NCBI GenBank assembly: GCA_009833045.1
Contig: WUUP01000001.1
Coordinates: 241,586-305,585 of the forward strand
From: Saprospirales bacterium GYS_P2D
Lineage (GTDB): Bacteria > Bacteroidota > Bacteroidia > Chitinophagales > Saprospiraceae
DNA: 64,000 nt
Reading direction: 5' to 3'
Under the pieces are notes generated by a model. The model made no database searches and was not told where the DNA came from. It worked only from the letters and a program-made list of their open reading frames with translations. The number at the start of each line of letters is the position of its first letter. Positions within the stretch are counted from its first letter, which is position 1. The position numbers and the translations under genes are program-made. Below, in pieces: positions 45,610 through 53,875 of this stretch.

Positions 45610-46527
45610 TTATTGAACAATCACATTCTGACTATTCATCCGACGACGCTGTGTCCCACGCTCAAAAACGATATCCACACGCCCCAGCAAGATGCCCGCC
45701 CAGCCGGCCTGATTGATAAATACAGGATGGCCAGAGAGATTTTCCTGTACGTCAGGCTGTCGCATGAAGGTGTGTGTATGTCCACCCAATATCAAGTCGG
45801 TATGATAAGTCTGCTTCGCCAAAACGATATCTGATACCTTATCATCTCTATAGCGATATCCTAAGTGGCTGAGACATATCACATAGTCACATTTCATCTC
45901 CTCTCGGAGCATCCGCTCGTACTCTCGAGCCACTGTGATTGGATCCAGATACTGGGTATCTCCATAGTGCTCCGGAGCAACTAATCCGTCCAACTCTATG
46001 CCTAATCCATAAAGGCCAATCTTCATATCCTCGACCATCCAGGTCTTATACTTTTCAGTTTTCCCTTTGATGGGAGTATCAGAGAAATCATAGTTGGACG
46101 TGATGAATGGAAAATCCGCATGAGGCAGCTGCTTGACAAAGCCATCCATGCCTCCATCAAAATCATGATTGCCCATAGTAGCGGCGTCATACTTCATGGC
46201 TGTCATCAGCTTAAACTCTATCTCTCCTCCAAAGACATTGAAATAGGGTGTCCCCTGAAAGATATCGCCCGAATCAAATAGTAGGACATTCTTTTCTTGC
46301 TTTCGGATAGAGTCGATGAGCGCTGCTCGTCGAGAAGCGCCTCCTTGATTAGCATTGCGACTACCATCATCAGGGAAAGCCTCTACCCTACTATGTACAT
46401 CATTAGTATGTAGTATCGTGAGTCGCACCACATCATGATCATATGCCAGAGCGGACAGTGGCAGAGTATTGACTCCCGCTAAGGCAGCGGTATATAGACT
46501 ATTTCGTACAAATTTTCTCCTATTCAT
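45610..46527 (-). CDS. 5'-nucleotidase/UDP-sugar hydrolase N-terminal metallophosphatase domain, exported
   Basis: The product is 305 residues with a twin-arginine-like signal (RRKFVRNSLYTAALAG). All five calcineurin-like metal motifs are present: HTNDVHSR, FDSGDIFQG, MGNHDFD, LSHLG and LGGHTHTF. Usually this catalytic domain is fused to a C-terminal nucleotide-binding domain; here that domain is the separate upstream gene (46527-47273), overlapping by 1 bp. Together they likely form a periplasmic nucleotidase. Confidence 0.9.
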   Translation of the reverse strand: MNRRKFVRNSLYTAALAGVNTLPLSALAYDHDVVRLTILHTNDVHSRVEAFPDDGSRNANQGGASRRAALIDSIRKQEKNVLLFDSGDIFQGTPYFNVFGGEIEFKLMTAMKYDAATMGNHDFDGGMDGFVKQLPHADFPFITSNYDFSDTPIKGKTEKYKTWMVEDMKIGLYGLGIELDGLVAPEHYGDTQYLDPITVAREYERMLREEMKCDYVICLSHLGYRYRDDKVSDIVLAKQTYHTDLILGGHTHTFMRQPDVQENLSGHPVFINQAGWAGILLGRVDIVFERGTQRRRMNSQNVIVQ

Positions 46528-47273
46528 TATTCTTTGGTTTTGAGGCGTCCATCAATCTCAGCTGTCTCAACGTGGCCCTCATGATATCCCTGTCGCAGAT
46601 GCTGTATGAATATATCTCGGATAAGTAGCTCGAGATCCTTTCGCTCATAGTCGAGTAAAAAGCTACTTCCGCTACCCCCATTGGCTATATAATCAGGCAC
46701 TACAAATCGATAGGTGCCAGAATCATCAATGGGCTCACCACCTATCATGACATCTACGGCTTTGCCATTCTCTATAGTGAGACTCAAGCCCTGACTGATC
46801 GGCCAGCCTCCATCGGCAGCGATATGATCTAAAAACACCTGCACCTGAGCGCCTGTGCCAGAGATAATACTCACCTTATTATCAAATGGCATGATCTCAT
46901 AAATCTCACCGATAGTCACAGGACCAGCAGTGATCATCGGTACACGGATACCCCCATAGTTTTGTACAGCAAAGGCAATGTCCTCATCATAGGTATATCG
47001 CAGCTCGTCATACAGGATATCCGATAGCCAATTACCCAGAGTAGATTCGGGCTTAGTCTTCGTCAGATCGACAGATAGCTGCCCGATCGTCTCTCCCATC
47101 TCTGCATTGAGCCGATCAGCATAGGGTTTGATCATGTCTTCTATCGTATTGTCTCGGTAGGGAGCTTTCTCAGAGACACGGAGATTTTCGATATCAGTGT
47201 CAGCTGGAGCATAGCTGCTACGGCATGCGACCGTCGCTATTAGTATCCAGGATAGGAGGAGGAGTTTTTTCAT
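46527..47273 (-). CDS. 5'-nucleotidase C-terminal domain lipoprotein
   Basis: The product is 248 residues with a lipoprotein signal (SWILIATVAC, Cys17). GNWLSDILYDEL, QNYGGIRVP and MPFDNKVSII are the substrate-binding motifs of the 5_nucleotid_C domain. It normally follows the metallophosphatase domain in one chain. Here it is a separate protein, encoded first in the operon and anchored in the membrane, while its catalytic partner is encoded next (1-bp overlap). Confidence 0.9.
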   Translation of the reverse strand: MKKLLLLSWILIATVACRSSYAPADTDIENLRVSEKAPYRDNTIEDMIKPYADRLNAEMGETIGQLSVDLTKTKPESTLGNWLSDILYDELRYTYDEDIAFAVQNYGGIRVPMITAGPVTIGEIYEIMPFDNKVSIISGTGAQVQVFLDHIAADGGWPISQGLSLTIENGKAVDVMIGGEPIDDSGTYRFVVPDYIANGGSGSSFLLDYERKDLELLIRDIFIQHLRQGYHEGHVETAEIDGRLKTKE

Positions 47274-47282
47274 TGCTGATTT

Positions 47283-47801
47283 CTATTGAAAATATAATTC
47301 TACTTCTTTTCGGACAGCAGCCTTGACCTTATCGCCTATTTTTTGATCGAGCTCTGAACCTCTCTGATAGAGCGCATTGGCGAAAGCCTCGATATCCTGT
47401 CGCTCTGTATCGATATATGCAGAGGTGATGACTGATAGCGTATTATCCTTGAGTAGCTCCACCATATCCCAGAGTTGTCCTGACACATAGATTTGCTGTG
47501 TGAGATTATGCTCATATTCTTTTTGTACACTGACCATCAATGCATTTTTCAGTGCATTTGCTGTCATATTAGGATTATTGAGACGTAGGATCAGACTCGA
47601 GAGATTGATCCGCTCGCAGAGTAGCATGATACGCTCATAGGCCTGTAGCCTCAGGGGCAATGTCTCTTTCGGGGCATTTGCTTTTTGCTGTATAGCACTG
47701 AGCTGTAGCTGCTGATTCATGAACTGTCTGATGAGCAGATACACGATGACTGCGGGGATGATATATTTTAATATATCGAGAATAGTCTCTAATATGGTCA
47801 T
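47283..47801 (-). CDS. Membrane-anchored hypothetical protein upstream of the nucleotidase pair
   Basis: The product is 172 residues from ATG 47801. One N-terminal membrane helix (LDILKYIIPAVIVYLLIRQF) is followed by a cytoplasmic-looking charged helical domain. It resembles the short bacteroidotal membrane proteins of unknown function (DUF7935-type by length and layout; from memory, unverified). It lies 9 bp upstream of the nucleotidase lipoprotein gene, so the three genes probably share a transcript. Confidence 0.65.
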   Translation of the reverse strand: MTILETILDILKYIIPAVIVYLLIRQFMNQQLQLSAIQQKANAPKETLPLRLQAYERIMLLCERINLSSLILRLNNPNMTANALKNALMVSVQKEYEHNLTQQIYVSGQLWDMVELLKDNTLSVITSAYIDTERQDIEAFANALYQRGSELDQKIGDKVKAAVRKEVELYFQ

Positions 47802-47877
47802 AGTAGTATGATGTGATGGCTCAAAAATAGCCAATATGTCTTTCTTGCATTAGCTGTACAATGAACTAACTTTATCA

Positions 47878-47885
47878 TAGTTTTG
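47878..47885 (+). promoter_or_regulatory. TAnnTTTG -7 box upstream of the A-type carrier gene
   Basis: TAGTTTTG matches the bacteroidotal -7 consensus 35 bp before the ATG at 47920. No good -33 element is seen at the usual spacing, so the call rests on one box. Confidence 0.35.
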
Positions 47886-47919
47886 TTATTATCAAGCAAT
47901 CACAGATAAAATAGATATT

Positions 47920-48267
47920 ATGTCAGAGACAATGGTACAAAGCCCGGTCAAGCTAACTGAGAGCGCACTCAATCAGCTGCGTCGTATCAAAGCAGAACAA
48001 AATATCGATGACACACATGGTCTCCGAGTAGGAGTCAAAGGTGGTGGATGTTCAGGTTTTTCTTATGTATTGGGTTTTGACCTGCCAAAAGAAAAGGATG
48101 AAATCTATGATCATGATGGCATGAAAGTCCTCATGGAGAAAGCTCACGGCATCTATTTGATCGGTATGGAGATCGACTGGCACGAAGGTCTGAACAACAG
48201 AGGATTTACTTTTAATAATCCCAATGCAGAAGAGACCTGTGGATGTGGCACGAGTTTCTCGGCCTAA
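47920..48267 (+). CDS. A-type iron-sulfur carrier (HesB/IscA/ErpA family)
   Basis: The product is 115 residues, with the three ligand cysteines of A-type carriers: Cys44 in KGGGCSGFSY and Cys107/Cys109 in EETCGCGTSF. It receives and passes on [Fe-S] clusters in the cytoplasm. The gene stands alone, without iscU, iscS or suf genes nearby. A clear terminator follows. Confidence 0.96.
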   Translation: MSETMVQSPVKLTESALNQLRRIKAEQNIDDTHGLRVGVKGGGCSGFSYVLGFDLPKEKDEIYDHDGMKVLMEKAHGIYLIGMEIDWHEGLNNRGFTFNNPNAEETCGCGTSFSA

Positions 48268-48311
48268 TCCCAATTATGTAGAGATAAAACTTTTATGATC
48301 TAAGTATAAAT

Positions 48312-48339
48312 AGCTCCGAGCAACACTCGGGGCTTTTTT
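48312..48339 (+). terminator. Intrinsic terminator after the A-type carrier gene
   Basis: AGCTCCGAG and CTCGGGGCT pair over nine positions with a five-base loop and one wobble, followed by a T tract (TTTTTTG). It lies between the convergent A-type carrier and pirin genes. Confidence 0.88.
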
Positions 48340-48358
48340 GTTGCCTCCTTTTCAGGTA

Positions 48359-49228
48359 TTAAGGAAAAGATATATACGTGGTATCACCTGGCACTTGCGG
48401 AAATTTCATATTCTTCCAATCTTGTTTCGCTTTATCAAGTCGATCCTTGTCGTAGGCTACAAAATTCCACATTAACAATGGTTCATGCTCTAAGGGCTGA
48501 CCGCCAAAAAGCAGTATCTGAGTATCTTCGGCCATGCAGATTTCACATTGCTCATCTGTCTTGCTGATTAACATTTGACCAGCCTCTACTATTCCATCTG
48601 GAGTAGTGATTTCGCCACGTACTATGACAAATGCTACCTCCCCATTAATCTGATCGCAAAGCTGAATAGTAGAAGGCTTTTGGGCATAGATATCTACCAT
48701 AAATAAATCAGAAAAACCTTGTAAAGGAGCTTCTTTACCAAATGCCCTTCCTGCTGCTAATCTATATGTCACTTCCCCACTTTGCCAAGTCGGGATCTCT
48801 TCTTTAGCAAAGAATTGGAACTGAGGCTCCATCTCAGCCTTATCTTTAGGTAGCGCCACCCATATTTGATATCCGTGCATGATCATCGTCTGACCATCTC
48901 GATGATCCTCAGGAGTCCGCTCTGTATGTGTCACTCCATGTCCTGCGGTCATGAATCCTACATCTCCAGGCCGGATGAGCTGTACTGTACCCAGACTATC
49001 TCTATGCTCCATCACTCCCTCAAATAAATAAGTCAAAGTACTCAATCCAATGTGGGGATGCTGATCAACGTCAAAATATTTTCCCGAACTCAATTCTACC
49101 GGTCCCATATGATCAATAAAAGTGAAGGGGCCCACTTGCCGCTTTTGGCGAAAAGGTAAGAGTCTACCGACTAAGAAGCCGCCAAGATCTCGTTGGCGTT
49201 CGTTTACTAAATATTTGTTGTTTGCCAT
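48359..49228 (-). CDS. Pirin family protein, second copy
   Basis: The product is 289 residues, a canonical pirin. HPHIGLSTLTYLFEG, MEHRDSLG and the AGHGVTHTE segment supply the N-terminal cupin metal site; a second cupin follows. It is closer to the standard bacterial form than the copy at 15321. Pirins are Fe-binding and redox-related; the target is unknown. It converges on the A-type Fe-S carrier gene and is divergent from the S10 carboxypeptidase gene. Confidence 0.93.
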   Translation of the reverse strand: MANNKYLVNERQRDLGGFLVGRLLPFRQKRQVGPFTFIDHMGPVELSSGKYFDVDQHPHIGLSTLTYLFEGVMEHRDSLGTVQLIRPGDVGFMTAGHGVTHTERTPEDHRDGQTMIMHGYQIWVALPKDKAEMEPQFQFFAKEEIPTWQSGEVTYRLAAGRAFGKEAPLQGFSDLFMVDIYAQKPSTIQLCDQINGEVAFVIVRGEITTPDGIVEAGQMLISKTDEQCEICMAEDTQILLFGGQPLEHEPLLMWNFVAYDKDRLDKAKQDWKNMKFPQVPGDTTYISFP

Positions 49229-49423
49229 ATTCTTTGCTGTTATCGTAATAATCTTGCGATTACGGATGATCGATAGTCTCGATATCTATATCAACCATAA
49301 TCATCGATTTTCTGTTTCCCCCCTTGGAATAGAACACCATTAAGGTAAATAATCAGAATCTATCGCACGATCAATAATCAATAGATCTTTTCATATCTTG
49401 CCATTGCACAAAAAATAAAACCA

Positions 49424-50932
49424 ATGCGCAAGCTTACACTTTTACTCTTCACTTGCATTTTCATTACTACTCTCGTTGCGCAGGATACTGCTAACAGCAG
49501 CCCCAAAGATCCAGAAGCAGCGGTATTTTCCAGTACTCAGCGAGTCACTATAGACGGTAAATCTATCTCCCTGGATACAGAAGCTGGACAGTTCAAAACC
49601 TATGATGAGCAAAATAAACCCAAGGCTTTGTTCGGATATACGTATTACGCCAAAAGTACTAATGATGAAGATCGCCCTATCATGTTTGCTTTTAATGGGG
49701 GACCAGGCTCCTCTTCGTTTTGGCTACATATGGGCATATTAGGTCCTAAGCGTATCGTGATAAATGATCCCGGCTATACACCAGCTGCACCCTACGAGCT
49801 GGTTAATAATGAATACTCACTACTTGACGTAGCAGATCTCGTCATGATAGATCCAATAGGTACAGGACTCAGCGCACCTGCAGGTGAAAGTGAGTTTAAA
49901 GACTTCTGGGGCGTAGACCAAGATATAGAGAGCATCAGCGAGTTCATCAGACAGTTTTTGATCCGTAAGGGACGTCTTAATGATCCTAAATTCTTATTAG
50001 GAGAGAGCTATGGTACCTTCAGAAATGCAGGCATCATGAGCCATCTACAGGATATGGGTATAGCGCTCAATGGTGTGATCATGGTATCGGCAGTCTTTGA
50101 CCTGAGACATTTGACATTCCCAGTACATGAAGATCTATCGTACATCGTTTATATCCCAACTTATGCTGCTACAGCATGGTATCATGATAAGGTGGATCAC
50201 GGAGATCATACGCTTGAGTCATTTATTGAGGAGGTTCGCTCATTCACAGATGGTGCTTATCAGAGTGCCTTATTTAAAGGCGATAAACTCTCCACCACAG
50301 AGAAAAACGGTATCGCAGAGCAATTAGCCCGATATACCGGTATCTCTGCAGACTATTGGCTCCGAGGAGACCTGAGAGTACAGGCTGGAGAATACTTCCA
50401 AGAGCTACTTAGAGATGAAGCGATGACAGTTGGCCGTTTAGATTCTCGATTTAAAGGTATCAATCCCGATCCTTTGGCACAATTCGCCTATAGTGATCCT
50501 CAGAGTGATGCCATCTCTCCTCCATACATCACAGGATTTTTAGACTATCTGTATGGTGATCTACAGGTCGACCCGACTCTACACTACAAGACCAGCGCAA
50601 GAGATCTGGAAGGATTTAGCTGGGACTGGAAGCACAGAGGCAATCTCTCATGGGGGACACAAGTCGCTGTCAATACGGGGATAGATATGGCCGATGCTAT
50701 GGTCAAAAACCCAAACCTAAAAGTGCTCATTCTGAATGGCTACTATGATCTGGCGACAGTATTTCATGGTGTAGAATACACCATCGACCACTTAGGACTA
50801 CCACCATCTATCAAAGAAAACATTATCGTGAAATACTATGAAGCGGGCCATATGATGTACACGCATGAGCCATCTATGGTACAGTTTAGAGAGGATGTCT
50901 TAGAGTTTATCAATGGATTGACAGAGAGGTAG
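49424..50932 (+). CDS. S10 family serine carboxypeptidase, exported
   Basis: The product is 502 residues with signal peptide MRKLTLLLFTCIFITTLVAQ. NGGPGSSS, DPIGTGLS and the catalytic GESYG (Ser195) are in place; Asp lies in YYDLATVFHG and His in YEAGHMMYTH. Family members remove C-terminal residues at acidic pH or act as acyltransferases. It likely digests peptides outside the cytoplasm. The gene stands alone, followed by a toxin-antitoxin pair. Confidence 0.95.
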   Translation: MRKLTLLLFTCIFITTLVAQDTANSSPKDPEAAVFSSTQRVTIDGKSISLDTEAGQFKTYDEQNKPKALFGYTYYAKSTNDEDRPIMFAFNGGPGSSSFWLHMGILGPKRIVINDPGYTPAAPYELVNNEYSLLDVADLVMIDPIGTGLSAPAGESEFKDFWGVDQDIESISEFIRQFLIRKGRLNDPKFLLGESYGTFRNAGIMSHLQDMGIALNGVIMVSAVFDLRHLTFPVHEDLSYIVYIPTYAATAWYHDKVDHGDHTLESFIEEVRSFTDGAYQSALFKGDKLSTTEKNGIAEQLARYTGISADYWLRGDLRVQAGEYFQELLRDEAMTVGRLDSRFKGINPDPLAQFAYSDPQSDAISPPYITGFLDYLYGDLQVDPTLHYKTSARDLEGFSWDWKHRGNLSWGTQVAVNTGIDMADAMVKNPNLKVLILNGYYDLATVFHGVEYTIDHLGLPPSIKENIIVKYYEAGHMMYTHEPSMVQFREDVLEFINGLTER

Positions 50933-51009
50933 TATCTTGATTTGATTGTTGTCTAATTTGCAGACATAGACATGCTAATAAGAGTATGGGAAATTAGACA
51001 GTCTTGACC

Positions 51010-51042
51010 TTTACGTAAAATATTTACAATTTTACACGTAAA
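51010..51042 (+). promoter_or_regulatory. Nested palindrome upstream of the antitoxin start
   Basis: An outer dyad TTTACGT...ACGTAAA (51010-51016, 51036-51042) encloses an inner dyad GTAAAAT...ATTTTAC (51015-51021, 51029-51035). It ends 2 bp before the ATG at 51045. The position fits an autoregulatory operator of the toxin-antitoxin genes. Confidence 0.6.
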
Positions 51043-51044
51043 AA

Positions 51045-51296
51045 ATGGATAAAAAATTAACATTGAGTCTTGACGAAAGTATCATAGCTCAAGCAAAAAA
51101 ATATGCCCAACAAAACGGTACAAGTCTGTCCAAAATGATTGAATCTTACTTTAGGTCGATCACTTCTGAAGATAGTAAAGATGATAAGATCAAGATCACT
51201 CCATTAGTAGAGAGTCTATGCGGAGTGGGTGAGCTCCCCGCTGATTTTGACTATAAAAAATCTCGACAACAGTATTTAGATAAAAAATACAGTTAG
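51045..51296 (+). CDS. Antitoxin of a PIN-type toxin-antitoxin pair (DUF6364-like, RHH-type)
   Basis: The product is 83 residues. The N-terminus KKLTLSLDESIIAQAKKYAQ, then NGTSLSKMIESYF, has the ribbon-helix-helix-like pattern of DUF6364-type antitoxins; the C-terminal tail (from about residue 48) would bind the toxin. It abuts the toxin gene with no gap (stop codon then GTG). A palindrome at its start suggests autoregulation. Confidence 0.85.
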   Translation: MDKKLTLSLDESIIAQAKKYAQQNGTSLSKMIESYFRSITSEDSKDDKIKITPLVESLCGVGELPADFDYKKSRQQYLDKKYS

Positions 51297-51716
51297 GTGA
51301 ACGCTTTCGTTGACACTAACATAATAATTGATCTACTGGCCAAGAGAGATCCTTTTTACAAGGAGAGTATTCAGCTCTTTTCGCTCGCTGACTCTCATGA
51401 GCTCAATATCACGATCTCTGCGCTAAGTATTGTGAATACGCATTATGTGCTAAGTGAAGTCATGAAAGTAAAGAATACCAGATCCGTATTGAACACTTTT
51501 AAGGTCCTGGTCAACACCCATCAACTGACCGACAAGATCGTCGATTTAGCACTGACCGATTTAAATTTTAAAGATTTTGAAGATTGCATTCAATATCATA
51601 CCGCCGTCGAATCTCAATGCGAAGTCATTGTCACAAGAGACCTCAAAGGCTTTAAGTCTTCTTCTATTGCCGTATTGAGCCCTAAGGAATTTCTGGCTAA
51701 ATGGAGAATGCTATAA
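51297..51716 (+). CDS. PIN-domain ribonuclease toxin
   Basis: The product is 139 residues with a GTG start directly after the antitoxin stop. PIN acidic residues are visible: Asp6 in FVDTNIIIDLL, a glutamate in the helix around LSEVMK, Asp in DFEDCIQYHTA and the final VIVTRDLKGF. Such toxins cleave RNA and are neutralised by the antitoxin. The two genes form a type II pair. The GTG start is supported by the immediate adjacency to the antitoxin stop codon. Confidence 0.9.
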   Translation: MNAFVDTNIIIDLLAKRDPFYKESIQLFSLADSHELNITISALSIVNTHYVLSEVMKVKNTRSVLNTFKVLVNTHQLTDKIVDLALTDLNFKDFEDCIQYHTAVESQCEVIVTRDLKGFKSSSIAVLSPKEFLAKWRML

Positions 51717-51719
51717 ACC

Positions 51720-52076
51720 CTACATCTCCTCCAGCTCGGCCTTTAGCTTCTTAGTGAGGCCCATGACGACCAGCTCGTAGGAATGGTCTATGAGCTCTCT
51801 GATGAGACTATCATCGAGCTCTCGCTCCAGATAGACGGTATTCCAGTGTTTTTTATTCATATGATAGCCAGCTATGATATCGGGATGCTCATCACGCAGC
51901 TCGAGTGAACGATCAGGATCGCACTTGAGATTGGCGCTGGGCTCATCAGCATCGAGACCTGTCAGCGCAAACATCTTGCCCATGACCTTAAATACTAAGG
52001 TCACCTCGTCAAAAGGGAATTCCTCAGTGACTCCCTTTTTGACGAGGCAATATTCTCTGAATGTTTCTATATCCAT
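51720..52076 (-). CDS. MmcQ/YjbR family protein
   Basis: The product is 118 residues from ATG 52076, matching the family length. ETFREYCLVKKGVTEEFPFD, KMFALTG and the GYHMNKKHWNTVYL block are the family sequence. The CyaY-like fold is known to bind DNA in some members. Its start overlaps the stop of the MuiA-like gene by 1 bp, so the two form a small operon. Confidence 0.92.
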   Translation of the reverse strand: MDIETFREYCLVKKGVTEEFPFDEVTLVFKVMGKMFALTGLDADEPSANLKCDPDRSLELRDEHPDIIAGYHMNKKHWNTVYLERELDDSLIRELIDHSYELVVMGLTKKLKAELEEM

Positions 52077-53689
52077 TACTGGATAAATATAGATCGATCT
52101 TTTGGATATTTCACTTGATACTCGATGGTAGTAGACCACTCCCCTCGTGGAGCGATCTGCTCTTCCCAGCTGAGTATTCCTCTCTCTTCATTATTAGCTT
52201 TAGCATCTCCGTCTTCTTTCAGGTCTACCTTGATATCACTATTCTGCGAGATCGGGTACTGATCCCATATCTGGATATCGATTGCTTTTGACTTAGTGTT
52301 TATCACACTGAGCTCCCAGCGACGAGTCTCCTGCTTATTACTTCCGATGAATTTTGACTTTTCATATCCTTTCGCTAGCTCTCGTTTGATGAGTATATCG
52401 TCATCCTTGCCCAGAGATATGATATAGTCACTCTCTCCAGGTCGATCACTGATGAAGGTCTTGCCGACATAGCGATTCTCGAGATAGATATTTGCTTGGC
52501 CCGGCAGAATGCTCAGCTCCTCCCAGTCATTGATCTGCGCTGTCAAAAATGCTGATGCACTGAGCTTTGGTACAGTGACATAGCGATAGTCGGCCTTGAT
52601 TTCTTCTGACTTTAGCAGGACTGACTGAGCTTGGCCTCCTGACACTATTGTATAGGGCAGATTGATATCATAGCTGAATGAGCTAAGACTCTCAGTCATC
52701 GCAGCCGGTACAGCGCTATAGCCCACCTCTTCTTCTGCCTCAGCCATCCCAGTCGCTACGACTACTTCATTAAGCATGACGGCGTCAGCTTCTTTTCGCA
52801 TCATCTGTGGGCGAGCATAGTACTCCTGATAGTTGAGATAGTAGGGATGCAGCTCCGGTACGGTGTAGTATCGATTAGGCTCAGCCGAGGAAAGAGACAC
52901 GACTACATCTGTCCAGTCTTCCCCGGTATATTGGGAGATAGAGGCTTTGTAGACAAGCTCTACGTCACTATCGAGATCAGCGACTCTTATGTCATACTCC
53001 TGTGTCCAGCTGGCCTCTCTGACAAAATATTCTATCTCAATCTGGGCTGTCATCGCTCTGCTGGACTGCACGGTAAGATGCAGCTGCCCTTCTCCTTTAT
53101 TGCCTTGTCGCTGCGCTTGATTCAACTGTTTTTTGAGTAGTTCGAGGCGATTCTTTAGAGTTCTTTTTTGCTGTATGAGAGCGAGTTTATCAGCTTTGAG
53201 CTGTAGCATCTCTTCATTATAAAAACTACTCAATGCCTTGAGCTCAGTGAGTGATATGCTCTGGTCATTAGTACATAGCTGACGATTCTTATCGAGTAGT
53301 GTTTCTTGACCAGAGATGATCTCAGATCGCATATCCAGCCAAGTGATGCTATCGGTCACTGTCAGTATCTGATCTTCGTACTTAGACTTGAGTTGGGCTA
53401 CATCGACATATTCTCGGTGATACTTTTGGGATAGCAAGATCACGCCTTTTGAGATGCCCACCGACATAGTCGACTCATCGATATTGAGAGGTAGCCCTGT
53501 GATGATGATCTCAGACTGCCCCGCTATGATGGGCGTAAACCCCTTGCGCTCCAGCGTCGCTCCACTCGGATATACACTGATGTGATCTATATCAAGAGAT
53601 AGCCGCTGCTGCCCGGTGAGTACAGCTGTGAAGGCTATAGTCAAGAGGAATGGCAGGAGCAATGGTCGTAGTGAAGAATTGGATTTCAT
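52076..53689 (-). CDS. MuiA-like (DUF4139/DUF4140) exported protein
   Basis: The product is 537 residues from ATG 53689, giving a signal peptide (LRPLLLPFLLTIAFTAVLTG). An N-terminal beta domain (VYPSGATLERKGFTPI) is typical of DUF4140, then a coiled coil (about 95-180), and a C-terminal DUF4139 domain with SWTQEYDIRV and YKASISQYTGEDWTDV. A short LNEVVVATGMA segment near residue 310 resembles a TonB-dependent receptor plug motif. The function is unknown. Earlier in-frame ATGs at 53710/53713 are possible. Confidence 0.88.
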   Translation of the reverse strand: MKSNSSLRPLLLPFLLTIAFTAVLTGQQRLSLDIDHISVYPSGATLERKGFTPIIAGQSEIIITGLPLNIDESTMSVGISKGVILLSQKYHREYVDVAQLKSKYEDQILTVTDSITWLDMRSEIISGQETLLDKNRQLCTNDQSISLTELKALSSFYNEEMLQLKADKLALIQQKRTLKNRLELLKKQLNQAQRQGNKGEGQLHLTVQSSRAMTAQIEIEYFVREASWTQEYDIRVADLDSDVELVYKASISQYTGEDWTDVVVSLSSAEPNRYYTVPELHPYYLNYQEYYARPQMMRKEADAVMLNEVVVATGMAEAEEEVGYSAVPAAMTESLSSFSYDINLPYTIVSGGQAQSVLLKSEEIKADYRYVTVPKLSASAFLTAQINDWEELSILPGQANIYLENRYVGKTFISDRPGESDYIISLGKDDDILIKRELAKGYEKSKFIGSNKQETRRWELSVINTKSKAIDIQIWDQYPISQNSDIKVDLKEDGDAKANNEERGILSWEEQIAPRGEWSTTIEYQVKYPKDRSIFIQ

Positions 53690-53791
53690 AGTTAGGATTT
53701 TATCTGGCATCATTGTCGTAGTACTTTCACGTATTTGAATAACACATATTGGGATGATGTTATTTATTAAAATGCACAAAAAGATATCCTT

Positions 53792-53799
53792 TAGTTTTG
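53792..53799 (+). promoter_or_regulatory. TAnnTTTG -7 box upstream of the glycosidase gene
   Basis: TAGTTTTG matches the bacteroidotal -7 element. It lies 77 bp before the preferred ATG at 53876 and would make the upstream TTG at 53804 part of or before the transcript start. Confidence 0.35.
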
Positions 53800-53875
53800 A
53801 AGGATGTTATTTTGTTGCAACCTGATGAGTCAAAAGGCTCTTCGGTGTCATGTCATCAAGAAAATAGGATATAAA

